Shown here: positions 7,761-16,160 of the stretch, piece by piece
Numbering within the stretch: position 1 is the stretch's first letter
How the letters are laid out: each line of letters begins with the position of its first letter
Assembly: GCA_905373785.1 (NCBI GenBank)
Contig: CAJPUK010000008.1
Span: 1-28,842 of the forward strand
Direction: 5' to 3'
Origin: an uncultured Johnsonella sp.
GTDB lineage: Bacteria; Bacillota; Clostridia; Lachnospirales; Lachnospiraceae
Length of the DNA stretch: 28,842 bases
Notes under the pieces: model-generated
Databases searched by the model: none
Told to the model about the DNA's origin: nothing
The model's input: the letters and a program-made list of their open reading frames with translations, nothing else
Program-made: the position numbers and the translations under genes

Positions 7761-9143
7761 ATGGATTTTGCACATGTAGATTTTAGCACAGCGAAACATG
7801 TATATTTTATAGGAATAGGCGGGATAAGTATGAGTGCTTTAGCAAGAATACTTGTCCAAAAGGGTATAAATGTAAGCGGTTCGGATATAAAAGAATCAGA
7901 ACTTACAAAAAAGCTGGAAGAAGAGGGTGTAAGAGTAAACTATACCCAAGTTGCGGAAAATATAACTCCGGGTATAGATTATATAGTGTATACGGCAGCT
8001 ATATCAAAGGATAATCCTGAACTTAAAAAAGCACAGGAGCTTAATATACCTCTTGTAAATCGTGCAAGTCTTTTATCGGATATTATGACGGGTTACAGAT
8101 ACTCTATAGGAGTAAGCGGAACACATGGGAAGACCAGTACGACTTCCATGTTAAGCCATATACTGATAGAGGCTGAAAAAGACCCTACTATAAGCGTAGG
8201 GGGGATGCTGCCTTTAATTGGCGGCAATCTTAAGATAGGTAGGGAAGAGTTTTTCTTAACCGAGGCCTGTGAATACACCAACAGCTTCCTGGAATTAAGT
8301 CCCAATGTTGAAATTATATTAAATATAGAGGCGGATCATCTTGACTTTTTTAAAGATCTTGAGGATATAAGAAAGTCTTTTAAAAAGTTTATTGCTAAGC
8401 TGGACAATAATGGGATATTGGTTATAAATGAAAAAATACCCCAAAAAGAAGAACTTTTGGAAAACTTTTCCGGAAAGATATATAGTTTCGGTTTAGATAG
8501 AGGCTATGTAAGTGCAAAGAATATAAACTATGACTCTGAAGGAAGGGCGAGTTTTGATTTGTATATAAAAAATAAATTTATAGAGAATATAAAGCTGTCC
8601 GTATATGGAGAACATAATATATTAAATGCCCTGGCTGCAATTGCAACTGCCAATGCACTTAATATAAGCTTTGAGGAGATTAAAAGAGGTCTTGAAGGTT
8701 ACGGCGGTGTACACAGAAGATTCGAAATAAAAGGCAGGATAAAGGGACTTACCGTAATAGATGATTATGCACATCATCCGGGAGAAATTGAAGCGACTAT
8801 AGAAGCTGCAAAAAAGTTAAAACATAAAAGACTGTGTGTGGTATTTCAACCGCATACGTACAGCAGAACCAAGGCACTTCTTGAAGATTTTGCAAGGGTT
8901 TTATCAGAGGCGGATCTGGTTGTATTGGCAGATATATATGCTGCAAGAGAAAAAGATACTTTGGGAGTAAGTGCGAAAGATATTGAAGTTTTGATAAATA
9001 AAAAATCTGAAAAGGCATACTATTTCCCGACCTTTGATGAGATCGAAAGTTTTATACTCTCCAAACTTGATGAAGGAGATATATGCATTACTATGGGTGC
9101 AGGAGATATATATAAATTGGGCGAAGACATATTGGGAATATAA
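7761..9143 (+). CDS. murC: UDP-N-acetylmuramate--L-alanine ligase
   Basis: MurC adds L-alanine to UDP-N-acetylmuramate using ATP, the first step of peptidoglycan stem-peptide synthesis in the cytoplasm. At 460 residues it is full length. The N-terminal dinucleotide-like fold shows FIGIGGISMSALA (about 16-28). The ATP loop is GVSGTHGKTSTTSML (about 117-131). The central domain has TEACEYTNSFLELSP and ADHLDFF, and the C-terminal domain has VIDDYAHHPGEIEATI and FQPHTYSRT, all characteristic of MurC rather than MurD, E or F. A TGGAGGA site precedes the ATG. It stands apart from any mur or fts cluster, with the repeat element upstream and a hairpin downstream. Confidence 0.97.
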   Translation: MDFAHVDFSTAKHVYFIGIGGISMSALARILVQKGINVSGSDIKESELTKKLEEEGVRVNYTQVAENITPGIDYIVYTAAISKDNPELKKAQELNIPLVNRASLLSDIMTGYRYSIGVSGTHGKTSTTSMLSHILIEAEKDPTISVGGMLPLIGGNLKIGREEFFLTEACEYTNSFLELSPNVEIILNIEADHLDFFKDLEDIRKSFKKFIAKLDNNGILVINEKIPQKEELLENFSGKIYSFGLDRGYVSAKNINYDSEGRASFDLYIKNKFIENIKLSVYGEHNILNALAAIATANALNISFEEIKRGLEGYGGVHRRFEIKGRIKGLTVIDDYAHHPGEIEATIEAAKKLKHKRLCVVFQPHTYSRTKALLEDFARVLSEADLVVLADIYAAREKDTLGVSAKDIEVLINKKSEKAYYFPTFDEIESFILSKLDEGDICITMGAGDIYKLGEDILGI

Positions 9144-9175
9144 TAAACAAAGGTATTTCACAGATACACACAAAT

Positions 9176-9214
9176 TTATCCACATTCTTGAAAAAAGTTG
9201 TGGATTTATTTTTT
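9176..9214. promoter_or_regulatory. Consensus DnaA box within a hairpin, upstream of dnaD
   Basis: TTATCCACA at 9176-9184 is an exact DnaA box. ATCCACA pairs with TGTGGAT (9199-9205) across a 14-nt loop, and the second arm read in reverse (AAATCCACA) is a box with two mismatches. The hairpin runs into TTATTTTTT, so it could also terminate murC. The 157-nt gap (9144-9300) otherwise holds AT-rich sequence with TATAAG and TATATT candidates for a -10 box but no clear -35. Confidence 0.45.
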
Positions 9215-9300
9215 CCTGCACTATGGTATCCTTATAAGAGAAGAGAAAAAGCATGTTTAAGAGATTATAGTTTATAAAGTATATTATACAGGGGTTATGT

Positions 9301-10572
9301 ATGAAAGTTAATTTTAAAAATATAGATCCTAAAGATATAGCGGTGATATCGGGGGAATTTATAAAGAACTATATGCCGGGAGCTAACGGAGAATATATAA
9401 AAGTATATCTCTACCTCATATATAATGCAAAAGAAGAGCTTCAACTTACAGATATAGCCTGCGATGTTGAGCTGACGGAAAATGATGTAAAACATGCGTT
9501 AAAGTATTGGCTAAGGCATGATTTGATAAGTATTGAAAATCCGGATACGACTGCACTTGTTAAAGCGGATAATGCAGTAAAAGCAGAGAGAAAATTTCCC
9601 GTTCCGACTCAAGAAACAGATATTGAGGCAATAATAGAAGAAAATAATACTTATGATATTGAAAGGTCTGAGGAGGACTTCAAATATGAGTATGAACAAG
9701 ATTATGAGGAAGAGTATAGTGAGGAAAGTTCGGAGTTTGAAGCAAATTATGGGGAAACGTATGATTTAGAAGAAGATTATGAGGAAGAGTTAATACCAAA
9801 AGAAGCCTCTGAAGATGGGATTGAAAAAGCGAAAGAAACAGAGCTAATCCCTGAAAAGAAACCCATAGACAGTATAAAACTCGGACAAGATGAAGAATTC
9901 GGCACACTTCTTTATTTTATACAAATGTGTATAAAAAAGAATTTAAGTCAGCATGATGTAGAAAGAGTGGCATACATGTATGAAAGTCTGGATATGTCGG
10001 CGGATCTTATAGAATACATGGTTGAAAGCTGTGTAGAAAAGGGCAAGACCTCGCTTAGATATATGGAAAAGATAGCAATAGACTGGTATGAAAAAGGTAT
10101 AGACAGCATAGAAAAAGCCAAAAAAACAGCTAACATATATCCGAAAGAAGTGTGGGAGATTATGAAAGCATTTGGAATAAATTCAAGACTTCCCGGGAAC
10201 GGAGAAGTATCGTATATGAATAAGTGGCTGCAAGAATATGCATTTAGCATAGATGTTATAAAAGAAGCCTGTGACAGAACCTTATTAAATGCCCAAAAAC
10301 CCAGCTTTCATTATGCGGATTCAATACTCGGCAGATGGTATAAACTGGGTATAAAAACTATAGATGAAATAGCCGCAAAGGATATAAAAAAAGACAGGAT
10401 CAAGACCGTTGAAACACAAAGACCGAGGCAGACTGCGAAACCAAATAATAAATTTATTAATTTCGAACAAAGAGATGACAGTGAAGAAGACTTAAATAAC
10501 TTAATTAATGAAAGATTAAGGCAAAGACTTAATCAAAGTAAGCTAAGAGGGAGTTTAGATGGGGTTAAGTAA
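9301..10572 (+). CDS. dnaD: DnaD-domain replication initiation protein
   Basis: DnaD-type proteins help remodel DNA and load the replicative helicase at the origin and at restart sites in Firmicutes. The 423-residue protein has an N-terminal winged-helix-like region (about 1-90), a very acidic Tyr/Glu-rich linker (about 110-180), then two copies of the C-terminal DnaD fold. The first is EEFGTLLYFIQMCIKKNLSQ to DWYEKGIDSIEKA, the second KEVWEIMKAFGINSRLPG to GRWYKLGIKTIDEI. The paired domains and long linker make it much longer than the ~230-residue Bacillus protein. The ribosome site is weak (GGGG before TTATGTATG). Its end overlaps the next gene by 14 nt, and the pairing with a DnaI-like loader supports the role. 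Confidence 0.88.
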   Translation: MKVNFKNIDPKDIAVISGEFIKNYMPGANGEYIKVYLYLIYNAKEELQLTDIACDVELTENDVKHALKYWLRHDLISIENPDTTALVKADNAVKAERKFPVPTQETDIEAIIEENNTYDIERSEEDFKYEYEQDYEEEYSEESSEFEANYGETYDLEEDYEEELIPKEASEDGIEKAKETELIPEKKPIDSIKLGQDEEFGTLLYFIQMCIKKNLSQHDVERVAYMYESLDMSADLIEYMVESCVEKGKTSLRYMEKIAIDWYEKGIDSIEKAKKTANIYPKEVWEIMKAFGINSRLPGNGEVSYMNKWLQEYAFSIDVIKEACDRTLLNAQKPSFHYADSILGRWYKLGIKTIDEIAAKDIKKDRIKTVETQRPRQTAKPNNKFINFEQRDDSEEDLNNLINERLRQRLNQSKLRGSLDGVK

Positions 10573-11536
10573 TTCACAATATCAAGCCATACTCAGAGAA
10601 TATGACAGAATACAAGCACAAGAAAGAGCAAAAAGAGAAGAAAGAATAGATGAAGTCTATCAAAAAATTCCTGAACTTAAAACACTTGACCTGGCAGCGG
10701 GAAAACTTGCTTTAGAAAGTTATTTAAGTATAAGAGAAAAAAAGGACAAAAAATTACTCGATAAGTTATCGGACAATATAGAAGAGGTTAAGGCAAAAAA
10801 ACTCAAGCTCTTAAGAAAACACGGATTTTCGGATGGTTATACGGAGCTTAGGTACAGATGCGACTTGTGTAAGGATACGGGATTTGTTGACGGAAAAAAA
10901 TGCCGATGTTTTAATGATAAAATCAGAAAATTACTTTATGAGAAGTCCAATATACAAAAAATACTTGAGCGTGAAAACTTTGAAACATTTTCATATAAAT
11001 ATTTTGATGATGTACATATAGAAAAAGAAATCGGCACAACTGTAAGAAAGTATATGGAAGATATCGTGGGATTTTGTAAGAATTTCGTTGATAATTTTCC
11101 AAATAAGCATGAAAATATTATTTTTATAGGCAATACCGGAGTGGGTAAGACATTTTTATCAAATTGCATAACAAAGGAGCTGATAGACAGGTATTATTCG
11201 GCGATTTATTTAAGTGCGGCTGAGTTGTTTGAGTATCTTGCCCGTGCAAAGATGGAAGATGATATGTTTGCTAAGGAAATTAATGAACATATCTTAGAAG
11301 ATGATGTACTTATTATAGATGATTTGGGAACAGAATTGGTTAATACCTTTACAAGTACACAGTTATTTTATATAATAAACCATAGGATAAATACTGAGAG
11401 GTCTACTATTATATCTACGAATTTGTCTATTAAATTACTTAGGGATAATTATTCGGATAGGATAGTCTCAAGACTCTTAAACAGTTATGATATTATAAAA
11501 CTATATGGAGAAGATATAAGAAAGCAAAGATTTTAG
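10559..11536 (+). CDS. dnaI: DnaI/DnaC-like helicase loader, AAA+ ATPase
   Basis: The 325-residue protein is a helicase-loader ATPase that delivers the DnaB/DnaC replicative helicase to single-stranded DNA. After a charged helical N-terminus (1-95) come four cysteines in CDLCKDTGFVDGKKCRC (101, 104, 115, 117), probably a zinc site. The AAA+ core follows: Walker A GNTGVGKT at 191-198, Walker B VLIIDDLGTE at about 250-259, a sensor-like STNLS, and SRLLNSYDIIKLYGEDIR near the end. It begins inside the end of dnaD with AAGAGGGAG upstream, so it is translationally coupled. Members are often labelled DnaC in databases; the naming differs between Bacillus and E. coli. Confidence 0.9.
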   Translation: MGLSNSQYQAILREYDRIQAQERAKREERIDEVYQKIPELKTLDLAAGKLALESYLSIREKKDKKLLDKLSDNIEEVKAKKLKLLRKHGFSDGYTELRYRCDLCKDTGFVDGKKCRCFNDKIRKLLYEKSNIQKILERENFETFSYKYFDDVHIEKEIGTTVRKYMEDIVGFCKNFVDNFPNKHENIIFIGNTGVGKTFLSNCITKELIDRYYSAIYLSAAELFEYLARAKMEDDMFAKEINEHILEDDVLIIDDLGTELVNTFTSTQLFYIINHRINTERSTIISTNLSIKLLRDNYSDRIVSRLLNSYDIIKLYGEDIRKQRF

Positions 11537-11591
11537 CATATTCCTTTTGCTATGTCGTACCGGCGAATCTTTTACATAATTTGGAGGATGA

Positions 11592-12770
11592 ATGGGCAAC
11601 AGAGATAAAAAAATAGAAACCATACCGGTAGGTCCACTGGGTCTGGTACCGCTGAAAAGTTGTGAAGACCTGGCAAAAAAGGTTGATGAGTATTTGGTTG
11701 CTTGGAGAAATGAAAGAGAGCAGGATGTAAAAAGTGATATAGTTTTTTCGGGTTATCACAGAGATACATATATTATTCCGACTACTATAAACAGATTCGG
11801 TTCAGGTGAGGCAAAAGGAACCATAGATGTGTCGGTAAGAGGTGATGATCTCTACCTTATGGTTGATATATGTAATTACAGTATGACCTACTCTTTGTTC
11901 GGAAAGACTAACCATATGTCACCGGATGATCATTTTCAGGATTTGAAACGTGTTATAGCTGCAATAGCGGGCAAAGCCAGAAGACTTACGGTTATTATGC
12001 CTTTTTTGTATGAAAGCAGACAGCATAAAAGATCCGGAAGGGAATCGCTTGATTGTGCGGTGGCTTTGCAAGAGCTTGTATCTATGGGAGTAGATAATAT
12101 TATAACCTTTGATGCACATGATCCGAGAGTGCAGAATGCGATACCTCTCAAAGGCTTTGAAACCGTACAGCCGATTTATCAGTTTTTAAAGGCACTTGTG
12201 AAGTCACAAAAGAATCTTTCAATAGATGCCGAACACATGATGATTATAAGTCCTGATGAAGGCGGAATGAACAGAGCTATATATTTCGCCAATATGCTTG
12301 GGCTTGATGTCGGTATGTTTTATAAAAGAAGGGATTATACTAAAGTAGTTGACGGTAGAAATCCTATAATAGCTCATGAGTTTTTAGGCGGCTGTGTAGA
12401 AGGTAAGGATTTAATCGTAGTTGATGATATGATATCATCGGGCGAGAGTGTTTTGGATGTCGCAAAGGAACTTAAAGCCAGAAAGGCCGGAAGAGTATTT
12501 GTTTGTGCGACATTCGGACTTTTTACGGGTGGACTTACAAAGTTTGATAAGTATTATGAAATGGGCTTAATAGATGCGATTTTTACAACAAATTTAGTTT
12601 ATCAATCACCGCAACTTTTAAGTAAGCCGTACTATGTAAGTGTAGACATAAGTAAGTATATAGCTCTTATAATAGATAATTTGAATCATGATTCATCGAT
12701 AAGTGAGCTTATGCTGCCGGCAGCCAGAATTAATGCTTTATTAAAAAAACATAGGGAAGAAATGGAATAA
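11592..12770 (+). CDS. prs: Ribose-phosphate pyrophosphokinase (PRPP synthetase), long form
   Basis: The enzyme transfers pyrophosphate from ATP to ribose 5-phosphate, making PRPP for nucleotide, histidine, tryptophan and NAD synthesis. Recognisable parts are MPFLYESRQHKRSGRES (the flexible-loop region, about 136-152), TFDAHDPRVQNAIP (about 172-185) and the PRPP-binding loop VVDDMISSGESVLD (about 276-289). The 392 residues exceed the ~315 of the classical enzyme. The additions lie at the N-terminus and in loops, as in a long form I associate with clostridia. A GGAGGA site precedes the ATG. The LytTR regulator gene starts 16 nt after the stop, so read-through into the surface-protein genes is expected. 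Confidence 0.92.
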   Translation: MGNRDKKIETIPVGPLGLVPLKSCEDLAKKVDEYLVAWRNEREQDVKSDIVFSGYHRDTYIIPTTINRFGSGEAKGTIDVSVRGDDLYLMVDICNYSMTYSLFGKTNHMSPDDHFQDLKRVIAAIAGKARRLTVIMPFLYESRQHKRSGRESLDCAVALQELVSMGVDNIITFDAHDPRVQNAIPLKGFETVQPIYQFLKALVKSQKNLSIDAEHMMIISPDEGGMNRAIYFANMLGLDVGMFYKRRDYTKVVDGRNPIIAHEFLGGCVEGKDLIVVDDMISSGESVLDVAKELKARKAGRVFVCATFGLFTGGLTKFDKYYEMGLIDAIFTTNLVYQSPQLLSKPYYVSVDISKYIALIIDNLNHDSSISELMLPAARINALLKKHREEME

Positions 12771-12786
12771 TATTAAGGGGTTTTTT

Positions 12787-13500
12787 ATGAGGATTATAAT
12801 TTGTGATGATAATCCTAATGACATAAAAAAATACTCTGAAATAATAAATAATGTTATAGTTGGTGCGCAGGAAGAAGATATAGAACTTATCCCATATGAA
12901 AACGTGTCTCAATTGCTTTTCGATATGGAGGATAAGCTGAACCTAATTGATATAATGATACTGGATATTAACATGCCGGGAATAAACGGTATGGAGTTTG
13001 CCAAAAGCATAAGGGAGAACTCATACAAGGGAGAAATAATATTCCTTACCTGTTCAAAAGAGCATATGCCCGGTGCTTTTGATGTAAGGGCTTTTAACTA
13101 CATAGTTAAGGGTGAAACTGATACAAAAAGAGTTGAAAAAATAATTCTGGGTTCTATTGATGTAGCTAAAGAAAAGACAAAAGAGTATATGCTATTTACC
13201 GGTATAGGTGAGTATAGGAACATACCGGTATTATCGATAAAGTACTTTGAGGTCAATGGCAAGATTATTACTGTGCATTATAGTAATAGAAGTTTTGAGT
13301 TTGTATCAACTATAGGTAAGTTAGAGAATTTATTATTTAGCAAGGGGTTTATAAGGGTACACAGATCCTTTATGGTAGCTATATCTGCAATAAAAAACTT
13401 TACATATACAGAACTTACCTTAGTTGATGGAGTTGTTATACCGGTAGGAAGGACGTATTATAATAAGTTAAAAGAAGCTATTACAAAGACAGTTGTGTAG
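12787..13500 (+). CDS. LytTR-family response regulator, no adjacent kinase
   Basis: A 237-residue two-domain regulator. The receiver domain (1-~120) has the acidic pocket CDDN (Asp7, Asp8), phospho-acceptor Asp60 in LDINMPGING, Thr88 in IFLTCS and Lys108, so it looks fully competent. The C-terminal LytTR DNA-binding domain (about 135-235) shows KYFEVNGKIITVHYSNRSFEF and FIRVHRSFMVAISAIKNF, typical of the AgrA/VirR/LytR class, which controls envelope, toxin or peptide genes. No histidine kinase or peptide gene is within the window. It starts 16 nt after prs, with TTAAGGGG as ribosome site. Three envelope-associated genes follow closely, and control of that locus is a reasonable inference. Confidence 0.92.
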   Translation: MRIIICDDNPNDIKKYSEIINNVIVGAQEEDIELIPYENVSQLLFDMEDKLNLIDIMILDINMPGINGMEFAKSIRENSYKGEIIFLTCSKEHMPGAFDVRAFNYIVKGETDTKRVEKIILGSIDVAKEKTKEYMLFTGIGEYRNIPVLSIKYFEVNGKIITVHYSNRSFEFVSTIGKLENLLFSKGFIRVHRSFMVAISAIKNFTYTELTLVDGVVIPVGRTYYNKLKEAITKTVV

Positions 13501-13523
13501 TTATGTGATTAGGAGTAGTGTGG

Positions 13524-14300
13524 ATGCATAAGAGAATAATAAAAATGAGCATTATTTTGGCTCTGTGTGTTTGTGCATTTAATGTAAGAGGAGTGTATGC
13601 ACAGGACTTAAAGGTAGGCACACATATAGAACATGAATATGAAATTAGTGTTGTTCGTAGAGCTACGGAGCATACGGACGGAGAGAGATTGTATAAGTGT
13701 AAGATCTGCGGAGAAAGCCATGTAGAGACGATAGAAGCTACAGGGCACATTTGGAGTGATTGGATAGTTGATGTAAATCCTACTGAAACAACAGAAGGAC
13801 ACAGGTATAGAATATGTACCAAGTACCCCGAGCATCCTCATTATCAAGAAGAGGCAATACCGGCTCTTTCGGCGAGCCCAAAACCTTCCGCTGCTGTAAA
13901 AGCTACTGTAACGTCTGTAAAGAAGGATGCAGGGAAGCTTAGTACAGATAAAAACAGTACAAGCAGTGAAACGGAAGATAGTGCACAAAAAAATCAGGAA
14001 ACTGAGGATTTTGGGAAAGATAGCAGTGTAGCAAAAAGCAAGGTAAGCGTTTCAAAACAGGGAGAACTTAAGGATTCCAAAACATTCATGGAGCATCCCG
14101 GTATAAAAGCGCCGACTGTCGTGTCCGATGCTGTCCTGCCTTTGTACGCAGGTGTAAATGCCTTAGACGTATGTGCAGGTGTGGGAGCAATAGCAATATC
14201 ATGGTGGTATGTGTATGTGCTTAAACCTATGGTAGCTGCACTTATGTGGATTAAAAGAAAGCGAAGCGAAATAGAGAAAAAATTGTATCTGAATAAATAA
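13524..14300 (+). CDS. Secreted, C-terminally membrane-anchored protein with Cys/GHxW module
   Basis: I do not recognise a named family. A signal peptide with KR, a hydrophobic core and a VYA/QD cleavage site covers residues 1-26. Next is a small module (about 30-115) with CKIC, the pattern EATGHIWSDWIVDVNPTETTEGHRYRIC, and more aromatic and His residues, similar to the short GHxW...PT...G...C repeats of Firmicute surface proteins. A Ser/Thr/Lys-rich linker (115-195) leads to a hydrophobic segment (about 203-243) and a basic tail (KRKRSEIEKK). This predicts an extracellular domain on a stalk held in the membrane. ATG 13524 is preferred over the in-frame GTG at 13518 because the AGGAG at 13511-13515 is then 8 nt away instead of 2. 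It begins 23 nt after the LytTR gene. Confidence 0.7.
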   Translation: MHKRIIKMSIILALCVCAFNVRGVYAQDLKVGTHIEHEYEISVVRRATEHTDGERLYKCKICGESHVETIEATGHIWSDWIVDVNPTETTEGHRYRICTKYPEHPHYQEEAIPALSASPKPSAAVKATVTSVKKDAGKLSTDKNSTSSETEDSAQKNQETEDFGKDSSVAKSKVSVSKQGELKDSKTFMEHPGIKAPTVVSDAVLPLYAGVNALDVCAGVGAIAISWWYVYVLKPMVAALMWIKRKRSEIEKKLYLNK

Positions 14301-14327
14301 TGAGTTTGATTATCATAGGAGTTGGAG

Positions 14328-14522
14328 ATGCACCTTAGGAATATTATAGAATTTTCAGTTATAGCTTTCTTCTTGATAGTGGGTATTATAATATATATAT
14401 ATATCGGAAAAAAGATAAATGATGTTGAAAGTGATTTAACTGTAAGACACCGACAGGATTTTAATGAACAAATAGAAGATGTACCTAGTATAGATGAAGA
14501 ATACAAAGGTATTGAGAAATAA
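14328..14522 (+). CDS. Small single-pass membrane protein
   Basis: A 64-residue protein with one strong membrane segment (about 6-27, IIEFSVIAFFLIVGIIIYIYIG) and an acidic, hydrophilic tail rich in Asp and Glu. No family is recognised. The ATG at 14328 sits 6 nt after AGGAG (14317-14321); an in-frame TTG at 14322 would abut the site and is less likely. It lies between two surface-protein genes, with 27 and 35 nt gaps, in what looks like one transcription unit, so it may be an assembly or anchoring partner. Confidence 0.65.
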   Translation: MHLRNIIEFSVIAFFLIVGIIIYIYIGKKINDVESDLTVRHRQDFNEQIEDVPSIDEEYKGIEK

Positions 14523-14557
14523 AATACATTTAGTTTGGTTGATTGATAGAGGATGAT

Positions 14558-16129
14558 ATGAAATATATAAAGGGAGTGTACCTGAATAAATATAAGGGTG
14601 GTTTATTTAATATTTCCGTATTTTTGTTTTTGCTGGTCTCTTTGGTTTTAGCTGTTTTTGCAACAGTGTTGGCAGTTGTCAATGTACCTATAGCTACAGT
14701 AAACAGAACATCAAACAGAAATTCCGGTGCAAAGCCGGGAGACATAATCAGATATACGGTTAGAATAAGAAAATTGGACACTGTGGGAACAAGGCATATA
14801 AAGCTGGTGGAAAGTCTTCCGAAAGAACTTGAGTATTTGGGGAATGAGAGTCTAAATTACGGCGATATTACAAGTTTTAATGAAGTTCAAGTTAATGAAG
14901 AGAATTATAACTTGGAGTTCAATATTGACTTTAGTAGTTACTTGGAAGATATAAATAGAGAGTTTACTCTAAGCTATGATGTAAGAGTGCTTAGAAATTC
15001 AGATATTTCTTCAACGATTAATACCATATCCCATATGTATTGTTATGGTCTGCCTCCGGTAGAGATGCAGCCTACGTTAACAAGTGAGACTTATAGTCCC
15101 GGCGAAGAAAATATTGTATATCGCAAAACTTCACGTATTCATATGATTAAGTATATAAATAAAATTGTTTCAAATACTGTAAGCACAAAAATTCTATGGG
15201 TTGACAGTGTAAATTTACCGGAATACGTTGAAGTAAGACTTTATAGAAATGCAGTTCCCTACTCTGATCCGGTCAGACTAAATGTCGCTAATAATTGGGA
15301 ACATACCTGGCATATAAGAGATGAAGACCTTTTGCCTTCAACACCTTCAAACTCAAGTCCCTCAAATGCATTTTCCGCTTTGCCTGTACAATGGTATGTA
15401 AGGCAGGAAAGTTATTTGGAAGGATATACCTCATCCTTGGATGTGTTGCCAAATAACAGGTTTGTATTTACCAATAAGTATATATTAAATCCTAATATAC
15501 CGGATAATAATAACAACGGTAATAATGGCGGCAATAATAACAATAATAACGGTAATAACAACAGTAACAATAATAATAACGGTAATAATAACAATAATAA
15601 CAGCAATAATAATAGGGAAAATCCGAGACCTTCAAACCCGGCTCATCCGGAAAACAATAAAAAAGACTCTGCCAAAGCTGTTATAAGTGAAAAAGAAAGG
15701 CTTGATAATGCAATTAAATCCAATAGTCTTGTTAAGGCAAAAGTATATACAGATGTAGATGGAGTGGATGTCCCGGCAAATGATGTAGAGGATGGAGCAA
15801 TAATTACCTATCATATAAAGCTTGAAAACCTATATGATAAAGACCTTGTCGGACTTAGGATAAGAGAGTATATACCTGAATATACACATTATTATTCTCA
15901 TAGCGGTTCTTTGGGTGATTACGGTTATGTCAACGGCAAAGAGCATATAACATGGTTTATACCTGTGCTCAGAGCGGGGGAAAGTGTAAACCTTGAGTTT
16001 AAAGTAAGCAAAGATTATTGTGTTCAGGGAGATATTGCTGCAAAGCTTTATTATGAAGTTACAGGTTCTGAAAGCAAACCATATTCAAATATGGCTAAAG
16101 ATCCGAGTAATGTTGTTAAAACTGAGTAA
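14558..16129 (+). CDS. Membrane-anchored surface protein with DUF11-like and Cna-B-like domains and an Asn-rich linker
   Basis: The 523-residue protein has an N-terminal membrane segment (about 16-41), then an immunoglobulin-like domain of the DUF11 type (about 50-165, KPGDIIRYTVRIRKLD). A Cna-B-like domain follows (about 205-308, TKILWVDSVNLPEYVEVRLY, NVANNWEHTWHI, WYVRQESYLEGY, FTNKYI), then a 36-residue Asn/Gly/Ser tract (317-352), a Pro-rich stretch, and a second DUF11-like domain (about 393-505, VEDGAIITYHIKLENL). Cna-B domains often carry internal isopeptide bonds; the Lys and Asn needed are plausible but not proven here. No LPxTG sorting signal is present, so anchoring should be N-terminal. 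ATG 14558 is chosen because AGAGG (14548-14552) is 5 nt upstream; an earlier in-frame TTG at 14543 has no good site. A terminator follows. Confidence 0.75.
   Translation: MKYIKGVYLNKYKGGLFNISVFLFLLVSLVLAVFATVLAVVNVPIATVNRTSNRNSGAKPGDIIRYTVRIRKLDTVGTRHIKLVESLPKELEYLGNESLNYGDITSFNEVQVNEENYNLEFNIDFSSYLEDINREFTLSYDVRVLRNSDISSTINTISHMYCYGLPPVEMQPTLTSETYSPGEENIVYRKTSRIHMIKYINKIVSNTVSTKILWVDSVNLPEYVEVRLYRNAVPYSDPVRLNVANNWEHTWHIRDEDLLPSTPSNSSPSNAFSALPVQWYVRQESYLEGYTSSLDVLPNNRFVFTNKYILNPNIPDNNNNGNNGGNNNNNNGNNNSNNNNNGNNNNNNSNNNRENPRPSNPAHPENNKKDSAKAVISEKERLDNAIKSNSLVKAKVYTDVDGVDVPANDVEDGAIITYHIKLENLYDKDLVGLRIREYIPEYTHYYSHSGSLGDYGYVNGKEHITWFIPVLRAGESVNLEFKVSKDYCVQGDIAAKLYYEVTGSESKPYSNMAKDPSNVVKTE
15506..15613 (+). 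repeat. Low-complexity Asn-codon tract
   Basis: About 108 nt made almost only of AAT and AAC codons with scattered GGT, GGC and AGC/AGT, encoding an Asn/Gly/Ser linker in the surface protein. AAT and AAC alternate irregularly, so it is not a clean tandem repeat, but repeated units such as AATAATAACAACGGT make it prone to length change. Confidence 0.9.
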
Positions 16130-16160
16130 TTGAGATTTTTATATTTATGATTTTAGGAGG

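Noticed and set aside
9144..9300. Replication origin
   Set aside because: Only one exact DnaA box is present, there is no box cluster or obvious unwinding region beyond general AT richness, and dnaA/dnaN are not adjacent.
15412..15606. Antisense reading frame encoding a long Leu/Pro-rich run
   Set aside because: It is the complement of the Asn-codon tract in the surface protein. The Leu run follows from AAT/AAC read in reverse, and no ribosome site precedes it.
15506..15613. CRISPR or clean tandem repeat
   Set aside because: The units vary irregularly, keep the reading frame and have no spacers; it is a coding low-complexity tract.
16076..16129. LPxTG-type sorting signal at the end of the surface protein
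   Set aside because: The C-terminus is hydrophilic (NMAKDPSNVVKTE), with no LPxTG, hydrophobic segment or basic tail.
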